Part shown: positions 22,917-32,900 of the stretch, one piece after another
How positions within the stretch are numbered: position 1 is the first letter of the stretch
Layout: every line of letters begins with the position of its first letter
Source of the DNA: Granulicella rosea
GTDB lineage: Bacteria > Acidobacteriota > Terriglobia > Terriglobales > Acidobacteriaceae
NCBI RefSeq assembly: GCF_900188085.1
Contig: NZ_FZOU01000001.1
Coordinates: 1,240,001-1,304,000 of the forward strand
Direction: 5' to 3'
DNA length: 64,000 bases
Program-made: the position numbers and the translations under genes
Notes under the pieces: generated by a model
Told to the model about the DNA's origin: nothing
The model's database searches: none
What the model saw: only the letters and a program-made list of their open reading frames with translations

Positions 22917-25187
22917 ATGGAGCTGAGTGTGAGCGCAAGGGGCAGGGAACTTCGTCGGCGGAGTATGGAGGCTGAACTCGTCGTGGTGGGCGGTGGACTT
23001 GCCGGTGTCTGCTGTGCCATTACGGCTGCCCGCGAGGGCGTCCGAGTGGTGCTGGTGCAGGACAGACCGGTGTTGGGAGGCAATGCGTCGAGCGAGGTGC
23101 GGCTGTGGGTGCTGGGCGCGACCTCGCACATGGGAAATAACAACCGGTGGGCGCGCGAAGGTGGAGTGATCGACGAGTTGCTGGTAGAGAATATGTGGCG
23201 GAACCCGGAAGGGAACGCGGTGATCTTCGATACGTTGATGCTGGAGTATGTGGCGCGCGAGCCGAACGTTGCACTCCTGCTGAACACGGCCGTGGATTCG
23301 ATCGAACAGTCGGCGGATGGGACGATTCGCAGCGCGAGCGGTTTCTGCAGTCAGAATCAGATTCGCTACACGTTGCGAGCGCCGCTGTTCTGCGATGCCT
23401 CGGGCGATGGAGTCGTGGGGTATCTGGCGGGGGCGGATTTTCATATGGGGGCAGAGGCTCGCTCGGAGTACGGCGAGTTATTGGCTCCGTATAAGGCAAC
23501 GCGCGATCTGTTGGGACATTCGCTCTATTTCTACTCGCGCGATACGGGGAAGCCGGTGAAATATGTGGCGCCATCGTTCGCGCTGACGGATATTTCGACG
23601 ATCCCCCGGTATCGCGAGCTCCGCGTAAGTGACTCCGGATGCAGACTGTGGTGGCTGGAGTATGGCGGCACGCGAGACACGGTCTACGAGACCGAAGAGA
23701 TCAAGTGGGAGCTGTGGAGCGTCGTCTACGGCGTGTGGAACTACATCAAAAACTCCGGCACGTTTCCGGAGGCAGAGACGCTTACGCTGGAGTGGGCGGG
23801 CATGATCCCCGGCAAGCGCGAGAGCCGGCGGTTTCTTGGGGATGCGTTGCTGACGCAACAGGATGTCGTCGAGCAGCGCAGGCATGTGGACGCGGTGGGC
23901 TTCGGCGGGTGGGCGATCGACCTGCATCCATCCGAGGGTTTGTATAGCGCCGAGCCGGGTTGCACGCAGTGGCACAGTAAGGGGGTATACCAGATTCCCT
24001 ACCGGACCATGTATAGCCGCAATGTGCCAAACCTGTTTCTGAGCGGGCGGCTCTTGTCGGCTTCGCATATTGCCTTTGGTTCTACGCGAGTGATGGCGAC
24101 GTGCGCGCATAATGGGCAGGCGGTGGGAATGGCCGCCGCACTGTGTGTGGAGAAGAAAGCGATGCCGCGCGAGTTGTTGGAGCCTTTCCTGATGGAAGAG
24201 ATGCAACAGAGATTGTTGCGCAGCGGTCAGCATATTCCAGGCATGGTGGAGCATGGAAGGAACGATCTGGCGCGTGAGGCGACGATTGCGGCGAGCAGTG
24301 TGCTGAGGTTGTCGGAGCTGCGGCGATCGGGGGAGTGGATGCGGATGACGACTCCGCTGGCATTGCTCGTACCTCTGCCTGTTGGGCGGGTTCCGTGCTT
24401 CGACCTGAGCGTGACGGCGGAGCTGGGCGGCTTGCTACAGGCGGAATTGTGGGGCGCGAGCAGGGAGGGCAATACGACACCGGACCGTCTGCTGGCGAGC
24501 GTCTCGACGGAGCTGAGTGCCGGGGAGTCGACGGTGCAGTTGGACTTTGGCGTTGCGTTGGAGAAGCCTGCGTATACGTTTGTGGTGCTGCGGCCGGTGC
24601 TGGGAGCAGCCGTCGCGCTGAGCGACGATCAGGTGAGCGGCCTCTTGACGCTGGCGCAGAAGATGAACAAGGCTGTGGCGAAGAGCACGAAGCAGAGTCC
24701 GCCGGAGAACTCCGGTATCGACAGCTTTGAGTTCTGGCTGCCTGAGCGCCGGCCTGCGGCGCGCAATCTGGCGGTAAGGATATCGCCCCCGCTTGAGGCG
24801 TTTGCAGCGGAGAATGTGGTGAATGGCTACACGCGGCCATGGGAGGCGGTGAACGCCTGGATGCCTTCGTGGGAGGATGAAGCGCCGACCTTGACGTTGC
24901 GCTGGCCGAAGGCCCATCGTCTGAAGCAGATTGATTTGGTCTTCGATACGGACTTCGATCATCCGATGGAGTCGGTGTTGATGACGCATCCGGAACGAAT
25001 CATGCCGGGATGCGTGACGAGCTTTGCGCTGATGGCGGACGACGTTTGTGTAGCGCACGTACAGGAGAACCACCAGACGCGTTGGACGCTCAAGCTGAAA
25101 GAACCGGTGGAGACCACGAGTCTTACGCTACAGATACTGGGTCGCGGACCGGCATTGCCAGCGATCTTTGCGGTGCGTTGCTTTTAG
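22917..25187 (+). CDS. FAD-dependent oxidoreductase of a polysaccharide-utilisation type
   Basis: A 756-residue protein whose first part is a Rossmann FAD domain (ELVVVGGGLAGVCCAITAA) continuing to QDRPVLGGNASSEVRLWVLG, a block I recall from FAD oxidoreductases in glycan-utilisation loci. FCDASGDGVVGYLAG and a second nucleotide-binding segment near GRLLSASHIAFGSTRVM follow. The last 200 residues look like a beta-sandwich add-on. There is no signal peptide, so it is probably cytoplasmic. The start is uncertain: ATG 22917 gives the usual short lead, and ATG 22965 or 22878 are alternatives. It is cotranscribed with the MFS gene 11 bp downstream. Substrate unknown. Confidence 0.82.
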   Translation: MELSVSARGRELRRRSMEAELVVVGGGLAGVCCAITAAREGVRVVLVQDRPVLGGNASSEVRLWVLGATSHMGNNNRWAREGGVIDELLVENMWRNPEGNAVIFDTLMLEYVAREPNVALLLNTAVDSIEQSADGTIRSASGFCSQNQIRYTLRAPLFCDASGDGVVGYLAGADFHMGAEARSEYGELLAPYKATRDLLGHSLYFYSRDTGKPVKYVAPSFALTDISTIPRYRELRVSDSGCRLWWLEYGGTRDTVYETEEIKWELWSVVYGVWNYIKNSGTFPEAETLTLEWAGMIPGKRESRRFLGDALLTQQDVVEQRRHVDAVGFGGWAIDLHPSEGLYSAEPGCTQWHSKGVYQIPYRTMYSRNVPNLFLSGRLLSASHIAFGSTRVMATCAHNGQAVGMAAALCVEKKAMPRELLEPFLMEEMQQRLLRSGQHIPGMVEHGRNDLAREATIAASSVLRLSELRRSGEWMRMTTPLALLVPLPVGRVPCFDLSVTAELGGLLQAELWGASREGNTTPDRLLASVSTELSAGESTVQLDFGVALEKPAYTFVVLRPVLGAAVALSDDQVSGLLTLAQKMNKAVAKSTKQSPPENSGIDSFEFWLPERRPAARNLAVRISPPLEAFAAENVVNGYTRPWEAVNAWMPSWEDEAPTLTLRWPKAHRLKQIDLVFDTDFDHPMESVLMTHPERIMPGCVTSFALMADDVCVAHVQENHQTRWTLKLKEPVETTSLTLQILGRGPALPAIFAVRCF

Positions 25188-25198
25188 GCGAGAGAGCT

Positions 25199-26455
25199 AT
25201 GGACCAGGACAAGACTCGATTTCGGCGTTGGCGACAGATGGTGGCGCTACTGTTTGGCGTGGCGTTGATCAACTATGTCGACCGGCAGAGCCTTTCGGTG
25301 GTTGCGCCGCGCATGCAGGCGCAACTGCACCTGAGCGATGCAGGGTATGCGCATATCGTGAGCGTGTTTCTGCTGGCCTCGGCCATTGCGTATGGGCTGG
25401 CGGGGTTTATCTCCGACAGGCTGGGAACCCGGCGGGCGATGATGCTGTTCGTAGGCTGGTGGTCGCTGGCAGAGGCTGCGACAGCGTTTGCAACGTCGAT
25501 CTGGGCGCTGAGTGTGGCGCGTTTTTGCCTGGGGCTCGGTGAGCCCGGACTCTGGGTGGCAGCGCCAAAGGCAGTGAGCGAGGCGGCGCCCAAGGAGCGG
25601 CAGAGCTTGTCGATCGGCTTGTATACCCTGGGGGCGACGGTGGGCGCCGTGGTGGCTTTGCCATTGATCGCGGTGATAACGCGGCATCTGCCGTGGCGTT
25701 CGATCTTTCTGCTGGATGGCGTGGTGGGCCTGTTGTGGCTGCCGTTGTGGTTCTGGATCTCCCGTGGATGGCCGCGCGGGACCGCGGGTGCCGGCGATGG
25801 AGAGAGGCGCGCGAATGGTGTAGGTGCGCTGCTGCGGAACCCGTCTACGCTGCGTCTGCTCGTGGCGAGGAGCCTTACCGATCCGGTATGGTACTTCTTT
25901 CTGTTCTGGTTTCCCAAGTATCTGATCGGCGATCGGGGCCTCTCCCTCGAATCGGCGTCACGCATTGGGTGGGTGGTGTATTTCGGCGCGGGGCTGGGTA
26001 CGCTGGCAGGCGGTGCGATCTCGGGCCGCTGGATACGCCGAGGCATGACGGCTCGGCGTGCATATCGTTCCACCATGTTGTGCGCAGCGCTTCTGGCGCC
26101 GTTGAGTCCGCTGGCTGCACTGTGTGGAAGTTCGATGGGAGCGGCGCTGATCGCGGCCGTGGTGGCGCTGGCTCACATGGCGTGGCTGGTGGCGTTGACG
26201 GCGACGCTGGTGGAGCTGTATCCGGCAGAGCAGGTGGGCAAGGCTGCGGGTCTGGTGGCGATGGGGAGTGGGCTGGGCGGAATGCTCTCCAGCGAGGTGG
26301 TGGGTTATCTGGTGACACATGGCGGGTACACGCCGGTGTTTTGCCTGATGGCTGTGTTGCATCCACTCGGAATCGCCCTGCTGTGGCCCGTGTTTCGCGA
26401 GCGGCCCAGTATGGCGGAGATAGCGCGCGGCGTGCCGGAACCGATGTCCCCTTAG
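25199..26455 (+). CDS. MFS transporter, ACS-type
   Basis: A 418-residue carrier. The first helix VALLFGVALINYVDRQSLSVV and the loop ISDRLGTRRAMM are typical of ACS-family (hexuronate/organic anion) MFS proteins, and about 12 helices can be followed. GAGAG-like sequence precedes the ATG at 25199. It lies 11 bp after the FAD oxidoreductase gene, so it probably brings that enzyme its substrate, a sugar acid or small glycan product. Its stop overlaps the convergent lacI stop by 4 bp. Confidence 0.87.
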   Translation: MDQDKTRFRRWRQMVALLFGVALINYVDRQSLSVVAPRMQAQLHLSDAGYAHIVSVFLLASAIAYGLAGFISDRLGTRRAMMLFVGWWSLAEAATAFATSIWALSVARFCLGLGEPGLWVAAPKAVSEAAPKERQSLSIGLYTLGATVGAVVALPLIAVITRHLPWRSIFLLDGVVGLLWLPLWFWISRGWPRGTAGAGDGERRANGVGALLRNPSTLRLLVARSLTDPVWYFFLFWFPKYLIGDRGLSLESASRIGWVVYFGAGLGTLAGGAISGRWIRRGMTARRAYRSTMLCAALLAPLSPLAALCGSSMGAALIAAVVALAHMAWLVALTATLVELYPAEQVGKAAGLVAMGSGLGGMLSSEVVGYLVTHGGYTPVFCLMAVLHPLGIALLWPVFRERPSMAEIARGVPEPMSP

Positions 26456-27471
26456 GCGGATTCGCCCGGCTCGATCATGCCGGGAAGGATGATCTTCTCC
26501 ACGGGGCGACTGGAGTCTTGCAGAGTGTCGATCAGAAGCTTGCCGGCGCGTTTGCCAATCTCCATGGCGGGGATGGCGATCATCGTAACGGTAGGAGTAA
26601 GTGAGACGGCGACGGCGGCGCTGCCGCGTGAAAGCACGGCGACATCGGTGGGGATGTTGAGTCCGAAGCTGCGGATGGAGGCGAAGACCGTGTTCAGGAG
26701 ATGATCGTCGGCGGCAAAGATCGCTGTCGGGCGCTGGCGTGAGCTGAACCATTCCTCCAGTCTTTGACGTGTGAGCGAAAAGTCGTAATTGGAGTCGTAC
26801 TGAAGAGCCGGTTGCAACGGCACGCCATTCTTGGCGTGAGCGCGAGCGAAGCCGGTCGTAAGGCTGTCGCTGATCGGGCTGCCGGTCTGTCCGCAGATGA
26901 TGGCGATGCGTCTGTGGCCTTTGCGAAGGAGGTAGTCCGCGGCGGTGAAGCCCGCCTCTTCGTCGTCGACGCCCACATAGTTGAGCTTTTGTCTGCCCCG
27001 ATAGCCGTTGACCATGACGAAGGGGATCTTCGACCGTTTGAGATCGCGGATCGTGTCTTCCATGTCGGCCTGGGTGCACATCCGGGTGTTCACGATGATG
27101 ACGCCATCCACCTGGCGGCTCTGATTGAGCTCCATCGAGGTGAGGCGGCCGGTTGCGGCCTGATGCGAGTAGATCATCAGGTGATAACCATGCTCCATCA
27201 GCGAGCTCTGCACGCCGGCAAGCACCTCGGCGATGAAGGGGTTGATGAAAATGGGCTCGCGCATGGGAATCACGAGGCCGATGATGCGCGTCTTGCCTTC
27301 GGTAAGGGCTTTGGCCGCGGCGTTGGGGTGATACCCCATCGCCTTGGCGACACGCTGGATGCGAGTGCGGGTCTCCTTGCCGACCCGCTTGGTTTCGGGG
27401 TCATTGAAGACCAGCGAGACGGAGGCGATGGAGACGTTTGCTTCGCGAGCTATGTCGTAGATAGTGGCCAT
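26452..27471 (-). CDS. LacI family transcriptional regulator of the polysaccharide locus
   Basis: A 339-residue regulator with a standard N-terminal HTH (MATIYDIAREANVSIASVSL; FNDPETKRVGKETR) and a hinge (YHPNAAAKALTEGKT), followed by a periplasmic-binding-like ligand domain (IIGLVIPMREP). It ends overlapping the convergent MFS gene. A promoter (TATACT on the minus strand, 27527-27532) and a variant operator GAAGCGATCGTTC lie upstream, consistent with autoregulation. GTTAAGCGCTTAAC-like sites at the locus promoters are its likely targets. The inducer is probably an oligogalacturonide or rhamnogalacturonan fragment (inference). Confidence 0.93.
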   Translation of the reverse strand: MATIYDIAREANVSIASVSLVFNDPETKRVGKETRTRIQRVAKAMGYHPNAAAKALTEGKTRIIGLVIPMREPIFINPFIAEVLAGVQSSLMEHGYHLMIYSHQAATGRLTSMELNQSRQVDGVIIVNTRMCTQADMEDTIRDLKRSKIPFVMVNGYRGRQKLNYVGVDDEEAGFTAADYLLRKGHRRIAIICGQTGSPISDSLTTGFARAHAKNGVPLQPALQYDSNYDFSLTRQRLEEWFSSRQRPTAIFAADDHLLNTVFASIRSFGLNIPTDVAVLSRGSAAVAVSLTPTVTMIAIPAMEIGKRAGKLLIDTLQDSSRPVEKIILPGMIEPGESA

Positions 27472-27503
27472 GAGCTAGGGAAAATACAAGATTGCGCTTG
27501 TGC

Positions 27504-27532
27504 GAACGATCGCTTCAACACGCCCTAGTATA
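27504..27532 (-). promoter_or_regulatory. lacI promoter with degenerate operator (O5)
   Basis: Reading the minus strand, the -10 TATACT (27527-27532) is followed about 10 bases later by GAAGCGATCGTTC (27504-27516), an imperfect palindrome sharing the AAGCG half-site with the other locus operators. It would sit just downstream of the transcription start. Confidence 0.4.
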
Positions 27533-27592
27533 CGCTGACGAGCCGCGCACTCTCCCGGTGGCGTGGCTCCGTTGGGGATGTTGGCTGCGGCT

Positions 27593-28393
27593 TCAGAGAG
27601 GCGCCGGGAGGATGTAGGGAGCAAGCCAGCGCAGCTCCGCTCGCGCCTGCTGTGCGATCAGGGCGCCGAGGGCCTGTCCGCCTTCCCGGTTGAGATGCGC
27701 GGGGTCGACGGCGTCGTGGCTATGCAGAGAGTAACTGTCCATCGCCTGCTTGCCGATGCGCTGGTAGAACGCTGCGCTGAGTGTGGCGATGTCGAGAAAG
27801 GGGATGTTCTCCTGCTTCGCGATGTCGCGGGTCGCTCGATCGTAATCGTCGACGAGGGGCGCGACGGGCCGGAGCGAGCCGTCTTTGTTCCATCGACGAT
27901 AAGCGATGGGCGTCGTCAGCACGATGCGAATGCCGGCTGCACGGGCCTCCTTCACGAACCGAAGAAGATTGATGCGGAAGTCGGCGAGATCGACATGGCG
28001 ATCGGGCTTGAGCTGCAGATCGTTATGACCGAAGCCCAGCAGAATGACGTCGGGATGGAGCGCCAACGCCTGCGCCCATCGGCCTTCTTCACGAAACGTG
28101 CGGGTGCTGCGGCCGCCCTTCGCGAGATTGATGCATTCGGCGTTGGCCTTCAATGACGCGGCAAAGCCGTCGCCCCAGCCGGAGGTGGATTGCACCGTGG
28201 AATCGCCAACAAGGACGATCTTTTCGGATGCCGGATTTCTCCAGGAGTATGATTCGAGCGGCGCGGTGTGGGGTGTGCCGTCGGGGTCGGAGGTTGTCTG
28301 GCCGCGGACTGGCGGCGCCACGAGGATGGCGCAGAAGAGGCCGGCGGCGATGGCCCGGAGTAGCGTGCGTTGTGGGGGCTGGCGATCGTTCAT
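27593..28393 (-). CDS. SGNH/GDSL esterase, rhamnogalacturonan acetylesterase-like (CE12 type)
   Basis: A 266-residue secreted esterase. A signal peptide (RAIAAGLFCAILVAPPVRGQ) is followed by block I GDSTVQ, block II GGRSTRTF, block III GHNDLQ and block V DPAHLNREGG, the Ser, Gly, Asn and Asp-x-x-His residues of SGNH enzymes. GGRST and GHND are typical of rhamnogalacturonan acetylesterases. It should remove acetyl groups from pectin backbone GalA. The gene overlaps the upstream SGNH gene by 4 bp (ATGA), so they are translated together. Confidence 0.88.
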   Translation of the reverse strand: MNDRQPPQRTLLRAIAAGLFCAILVAPPVRGQTTSDPDGTPHTAPLESYSWRNPASEKIVLVGDSTVQSTSGWGDGFAASLKANAECINLAKGGRSTRTFREEGRWAQALALHPDVILLGFGHNDLQLKPDRHVDLADFRINLLRFVKEARAAGIRIVLTTPIAYRRWNKDGSLRPVAPLVDDYDRATRDIAKQENIPFLDIATLSAAFYQRIGKQAMDSYSLHSHDAVDPAHLNREGGQALGALIAQQARAELRWLAPYILPAPL

Positions 28394-29682
28394 TGTTTGG
28401 ATCCCGGTTCAGAGGTTGGCGATGAAGGAGGGCCGTCGGTCAGAATGGCTCCGAGATACAGTGCGAAGGTGTCGTTGCGGTAAGCCTCCGGATTGGCGGC
28501 GGCGACTCCCGGGCGCAGAATCTTTTCCTTGTTTAGCACGGGGCCGAGGACGGTGATGCGGACATGGTGATGTCCAGGGGAAAGATCGGACGAGATCCAG
28601 GCGCGGCAACGATAACGACCGGCGGTGGAGTAGGGGTCGAAGAGGGTCTGATGCAGAGGGGGTTCGTTGTCGAGTTGCACTGTGAATTCGGCAGCGTCCG
28701 GACCTTTGACACCGTAGATTCCGAATACGGAGCCGGTGAAATCGAATGCGACGGTATCTCCTGCGTGACGGCCTGCCCAGACATGGGGCAACGAGCGAGA
28801 CATCTGGCCGGTGGGGTCGTCGAGAGCTACAGGCTGCCAGGCGCTGCTGTGGAGTGCTTCGACGAACGGAGTCTCCTGTGCGCGCGATAGATTCCGCGAG
28901 TCGAGAGGGGCGCGGAGCGAATGAGAAGCTAAGTCGCCGGGCTGTGTCTGCATGAGCTCAAGCGCTTGCTGGAGCGTATGCAGATACATGCGATGTCCGG
29001 TCTCGGCGTACGGGTGCGTGCCGTCTCCACTGAAGACCATGGGCGCCTCGGACGATGTGGGGGCAGGGCCTGTGAGCACAAGTTTGCCGGCCAGAATGGA
29101 CTGTGCAACGGAACGGCCTAAGTTGACGGAGGGGATGCCATACCAGGTCGCGACACGCTCCATGGCTTCCACGGACTTCGGGTTGTGGCCGGCTTCGATT
29201 GTGGGTAGACTGCGTTGGTTGATGGTGTACAGAAAGCAGATGTCGGCGGAGGGAAGGGACGACCATGTTTGCCGGACAATGCCTTCCATGGCTCGGACGA
29301 TGCGGGCTGGAGACTCATCTTCGTCGTTCACGGCGAACTCCACGAAGATCAGGTCGGGCTTGAAACGAAGCACGTCGCTCTGAAGCCGGAAGACGCCCAA
29401 TTCAGAGCCGGTGCCGGAGACCGCGGCGTCGATTTCTTCAAAACTGCTGTGCGGGTACTGGGCGCGAAGCCATGCGAGCGACTGTGGCCGCCAGCCATCC
29501 GCGGCCGTGATGCTTCCGCCGAGATAGGCGATGCGAAGGTGCTCTCCATGCTGGATCTTGGCGAAGACATGCGGGAGGCCAGCGCGCGCCTGCACGCCGT
29601 CGATGGCCTGCGCGTCGCAGGAAAGGAAGGTAGCGAAGCAAAGCAACATGAGATGAGCGAGAGAGCGAGTTCGAGGGAGCAT
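28390..29682 (-). CDS. Secreted two-domain SGNH hydrolase
   Basis: A 430-residue exported protein (signal MLLCFATFLSCDAQA). The SGNH-type catalytic part has YLGGSITAADGWRP (Ser block), a Gly in AAVSGTGSELG, Asn in EFAVNDEDES and the last block SGDGTHPYAETGH (Asp-x-x-His). A C-terminal beta-rich domain of about 170 residues (VFGIYGVKGPDAAEF) may bind carbohydrate. It is probably a second glycan deacetylase. A perfect TAAGCGCTTA site lies 42-51 bp upstream, and the second SGNH gene overlaps its end. Confidence 0.82.
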   Translation of the reverse strand: MLPRTRSLAHLMLLCFATFLSCDAQAIDGVQARAGLPHVFAKIQHGEHLRIAYLGGSITAADGWRPQSLAWLRAQYPHSSFEEIDAAVSGTGSELGVFRLQSDVLRFKPDLIFVEFAVNDEDESPARIVRAMEGIVRQTWSSLPSADICFLYTINQRSLPTIEAGHNPKSVEAMERVATWYGIPSVNLGRSVAQSILAGKLVLTGPAPTSSEAPMVFSGDGTHPYAETGHRMYLHTLQQALELMQTQPGDLASHSLRAPLDSRNLSRAQETPFVEALHSSAWQPVALDDPTGQMSRSLPHVWAGRHAGDTVAFDFTGSVFGIYGVKGPDAAEFTVQLDNEPPLHQTLFDPYSTAGRYRCRAWISSDLSPGHHHVRITVLGPVLNKEKILRPGVAAANPEAYRNDTFALYLGAILTDGPPSSPTSEPGSKQ

Positions 29683-29723
29683 GAGGTTCTCACTGAGGAG
29701 GATGTCGTGGAGGCGTAAATGGT

Positions 29724-29733
29724 TAAGCGCTTA
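29724..29733. promoter_or_regulatory. LacI operator O2 upstream of the SGNH pair
   Basis: TAAGCGCTTA is a perfect 10-bp palindrome inside GGTTAAGCGCTTATC, 42 bp before the 29682 start codon. It is the best match in the window to the classical LacI/GalR-type core. Confidence 0.65.
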
Positions 29734-29847
29734 TCTTTTAGCAAATCACGCGAAACGAATGAATGTCAAGACAAGCGTTCCATGATCTGGGTCGCCATGA
29801 CGCGCGAAGTCTCGCGGTGCGAGACGGCAAAAAAAAATCATGGACGA

Positions 29848-29905
29848 TTGACAGCGGCAGTTCTGTCTGCGTAGACTTGCGCCCATCATAAGTTAAGCTC
29901 TTAAC
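29848..29905 (+). promoter_or_regulatory. Promoter and LacI operator O3 of the TonB-dependent protein gene
   Basis: TTGACA (29848-29853), an 18-base spacer and TAGACT (29872-29877) form a strong sigma-70 promoter. GTTAAG-CT-CTTAAC (29892-29905) follows, starting near +8, so a bound repressor would block initiation or escape. The same arrangement is seen at 35966-36023. Confidence 0.7.
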
Positions 29906-29919
29906 AAGAGGTGTTTTGC

Positions 29920-32900
29920 ATGGTTTGCTTCACGCGGTCTCGCTTTCGTTTGTCTCCTCTCGTATGTGGAATGGCGTTGATTTGCACCACGATATTCCTG
30001 ACTCCCGACATGTGGGCGCAACAGGATACGGGGAGCATCGTAGGGAACGTGCGCGACAGCTCCGGCGCTCTGCTGCCGAATGCCGAGGTGAAGATCACCA
30101 ACGAGGAAACCAATCTCGGTTCGACGTTCCATAGCGATGAGAAGGGTTTCTACATCTCGACCGACTTGCCGGTGGGGCCGTATTCCGTGGAGGTAAAGGC
30201 GGCCGGCTTTGCGGCCATATTGGAACGGCACGTGATCGTGAATGTGGCGAGCCGTGTGGAAGTGGATGTGGCGTTGAAGGTGGGCAATCAGGAGATGGTG
30301 GTGACCATCGACTCTACGATTCCGCCGATGGATACGACCAATGCCACGCTGGGCGCGGTGATCGACAGCCGGGCTGTCGAGAATCTTCCTCTGAACGGTG
30401 GCAATGTGCTGGCTCTGGCGGCGTTGCTGCCGGGTGTGGTTTCGGCGGTGGGAGCCGATAGCGAAGGATTCAACAACCGCGGCACGGACTTGACGGCGAT
30501 CAAGGTAGGCGGCGGGGCTACAGGAGCCAACGGCAATATTCTGGATGGTGTGAACAATCTGCAGACGCAGATTGGGGAAGTGGCGATCAATCCGGGAGTG
30601 GATTCGATTCGTGAATTCCGCATTCAGTCGGGCGTCGTTTCGGCTCAGTATGGATTTACGTCGGGCGGCATCATCAATCTGATTACCAAGACTGGATCGC
30701 AGAGCTTTCACGGCAGCATCTATGAGTATTTTCGCAACGATGCAATGGATGCACAGAATGCGTTCGCCAATCAGGTGACGGGCAAGCCGGAGTTGCGCTA
30801 CAACCAATATGGAGCTTCGCTGGGCGGTCCGCTGTTCAAGGATCGGATCTTCTTTTTCGCGAACTATGAAGAATATCGCTATGTGGGCACGACGCCGGCG
30901 TTCACCAGTGTGCCGACGCCGCAGGAGCGCACAGGGGATTTCAGCGACCTGCTGGATACGAATGGAAATCTGATTCCGCTCTACGATCCGACTACGACGA
31001 CCACGGTAGGAACGGTGACCACTCGTCAGACATACACAGCGGAGTACAACGAGCCGACGCCGAATGTGATTCCGGCGAGCAAGATCGATCCAGTGGCGCT
31101 GAAGATTCAGAACCTGTTTTACCCGCTGCCGAACAATACGCCGACCAATGCATACACCCACACGAACAACTACGCGAGCACGAGCCGAACGCTGAGCTCG
31201 CAGCGCCGCGGCGTCGCGCGTTTCGATGGCAAGCTATCGGAGGCGTTGAACGGATTCCTGCGGTTTGGATATTACGAGAACAAGACGAACAACGCGGGGA
31301 TCTTGCCGAGTCCGATTGTGAGCGATCGCAACGACGATCTGCGGAATATGGACCTGGCGATCGGCGTGACGCAGATCTTGTCGGCGAACAAAATCAATGA
31401 GACCCGGGTGGCAGTGGAGCGCACGGACTTTCCGTTCGAAGCCGCGAGCTACGGTCAGAATTGGCCGGGGCAACTGGGGTTGGCGAATGTGCCGGCCGAC
31501 ACCATGCCGCAGATCAGCAATGGCCTGCCCGCATTCAATGTAACGTATGGTTACCGCGCGTCGACGCAGACGCAGTTGATGGACGACTTCACCTGGATTC
31601 CAGGTAGCCATACCCTCCACCTCGGAGTGGACCTGCGTCTGAACCAGGCCGATAACAACCAGAACAATGCGCCTTCAGGCACGTTCTCCTTCACCAGCAA
31701 TCTGACGGGAAATCCTAAGTCGCAGGCCGGCACCGGGAGTGCTTACGCGAGCTTTCTGACAGGTTATACAAACAGCGCGAGCGACGTCGCCGTGCGCGGT
31801 ACAGCGTTTCGCACGGCCAGCGCCTCGGGGTACATCCAGGACGATTGGCGCGCGATGTCGCGTCTGACCGTGAATGTGGGGTTGCGCTATGACTATCAGG
31901 AGCAGCCGTTTGAACAGAACAATGGAGTGAGTTCGTTCGACCTGAATGGAACCGACCCGGTCTCCGGCTTTCTCGGAAAGACGATCTATGCGAACACGGG
32001 TGGCTATGGGCGCAATTTCTTCCAGGAAAATTACAAGGACTTTGGGCCGCGCATTGGATTTGCCTACACTTTGGCCTCGGATGGGCGAACCGTTATACGG
32101 GGCGGCTATGCGATCTACTATAGCTCGAACGTCAACCAAAGTTATTTTGGGTCGAACAACGGGTTCGGTTCCGTCACGACCTCGTATACGGCGCTCAATA
32201 GCAACAGTGCCGCCCTGCTGCTGAAGAACGGTTTTCCGGCGCCACCGCCACAGCCGCAAGGCGCGGCTGCAGGGCCGTCGGCATTTCTGGGACAGGCGGC
32301 GTTCTATCAGGATCCCCATGCGCCTTCGTCCATGTCGCAGCAATATACGCTTTCGTTTGAGCGGGAACTGCCTTCGCATGTAGTGGTGGATGTGGCCTAT
32401 CTCGCGAACCACGGAACGCACTTTGTGATTCCTTCGATCAACATCAACCAACTACCGTCTCAATATCTGGCGATGGGAGACGCGCTGTTGACGAGTGTCA
32501 AAAACCCTTACGCGGGCAAAGTTCCAGGAACACTCGGCGCGGCCACGATCACGTTGGCGAACTCATTGAAGCCTTATCCCTACTACACCACGGTGACCAA
32601 CTATCAGCCGCATTATGCCTCCTACTTTGGCAACTATGGCTACCTGAGCGTTCAACGGCGCGCTCAGCATGGGCTGCAGGTGTTGGGTTCCTACACGTAT
32701 GGGAAGCTGCTGGCTCCGCCGATCTATGTGCCGATCAATCAGGCGGCCACGGGCACCTCGACGCTTACCGGGGCGTATCAGAACTCTTACGATCTACATG
32801 CCGACTATGGGGTCGACCCCACGGATGTGACGCATAATGGAACTCTCTCTCTCATCTATGAGCTGCCATTCGGCCAGGGCAGGCGTTGGTATAGCCATGG

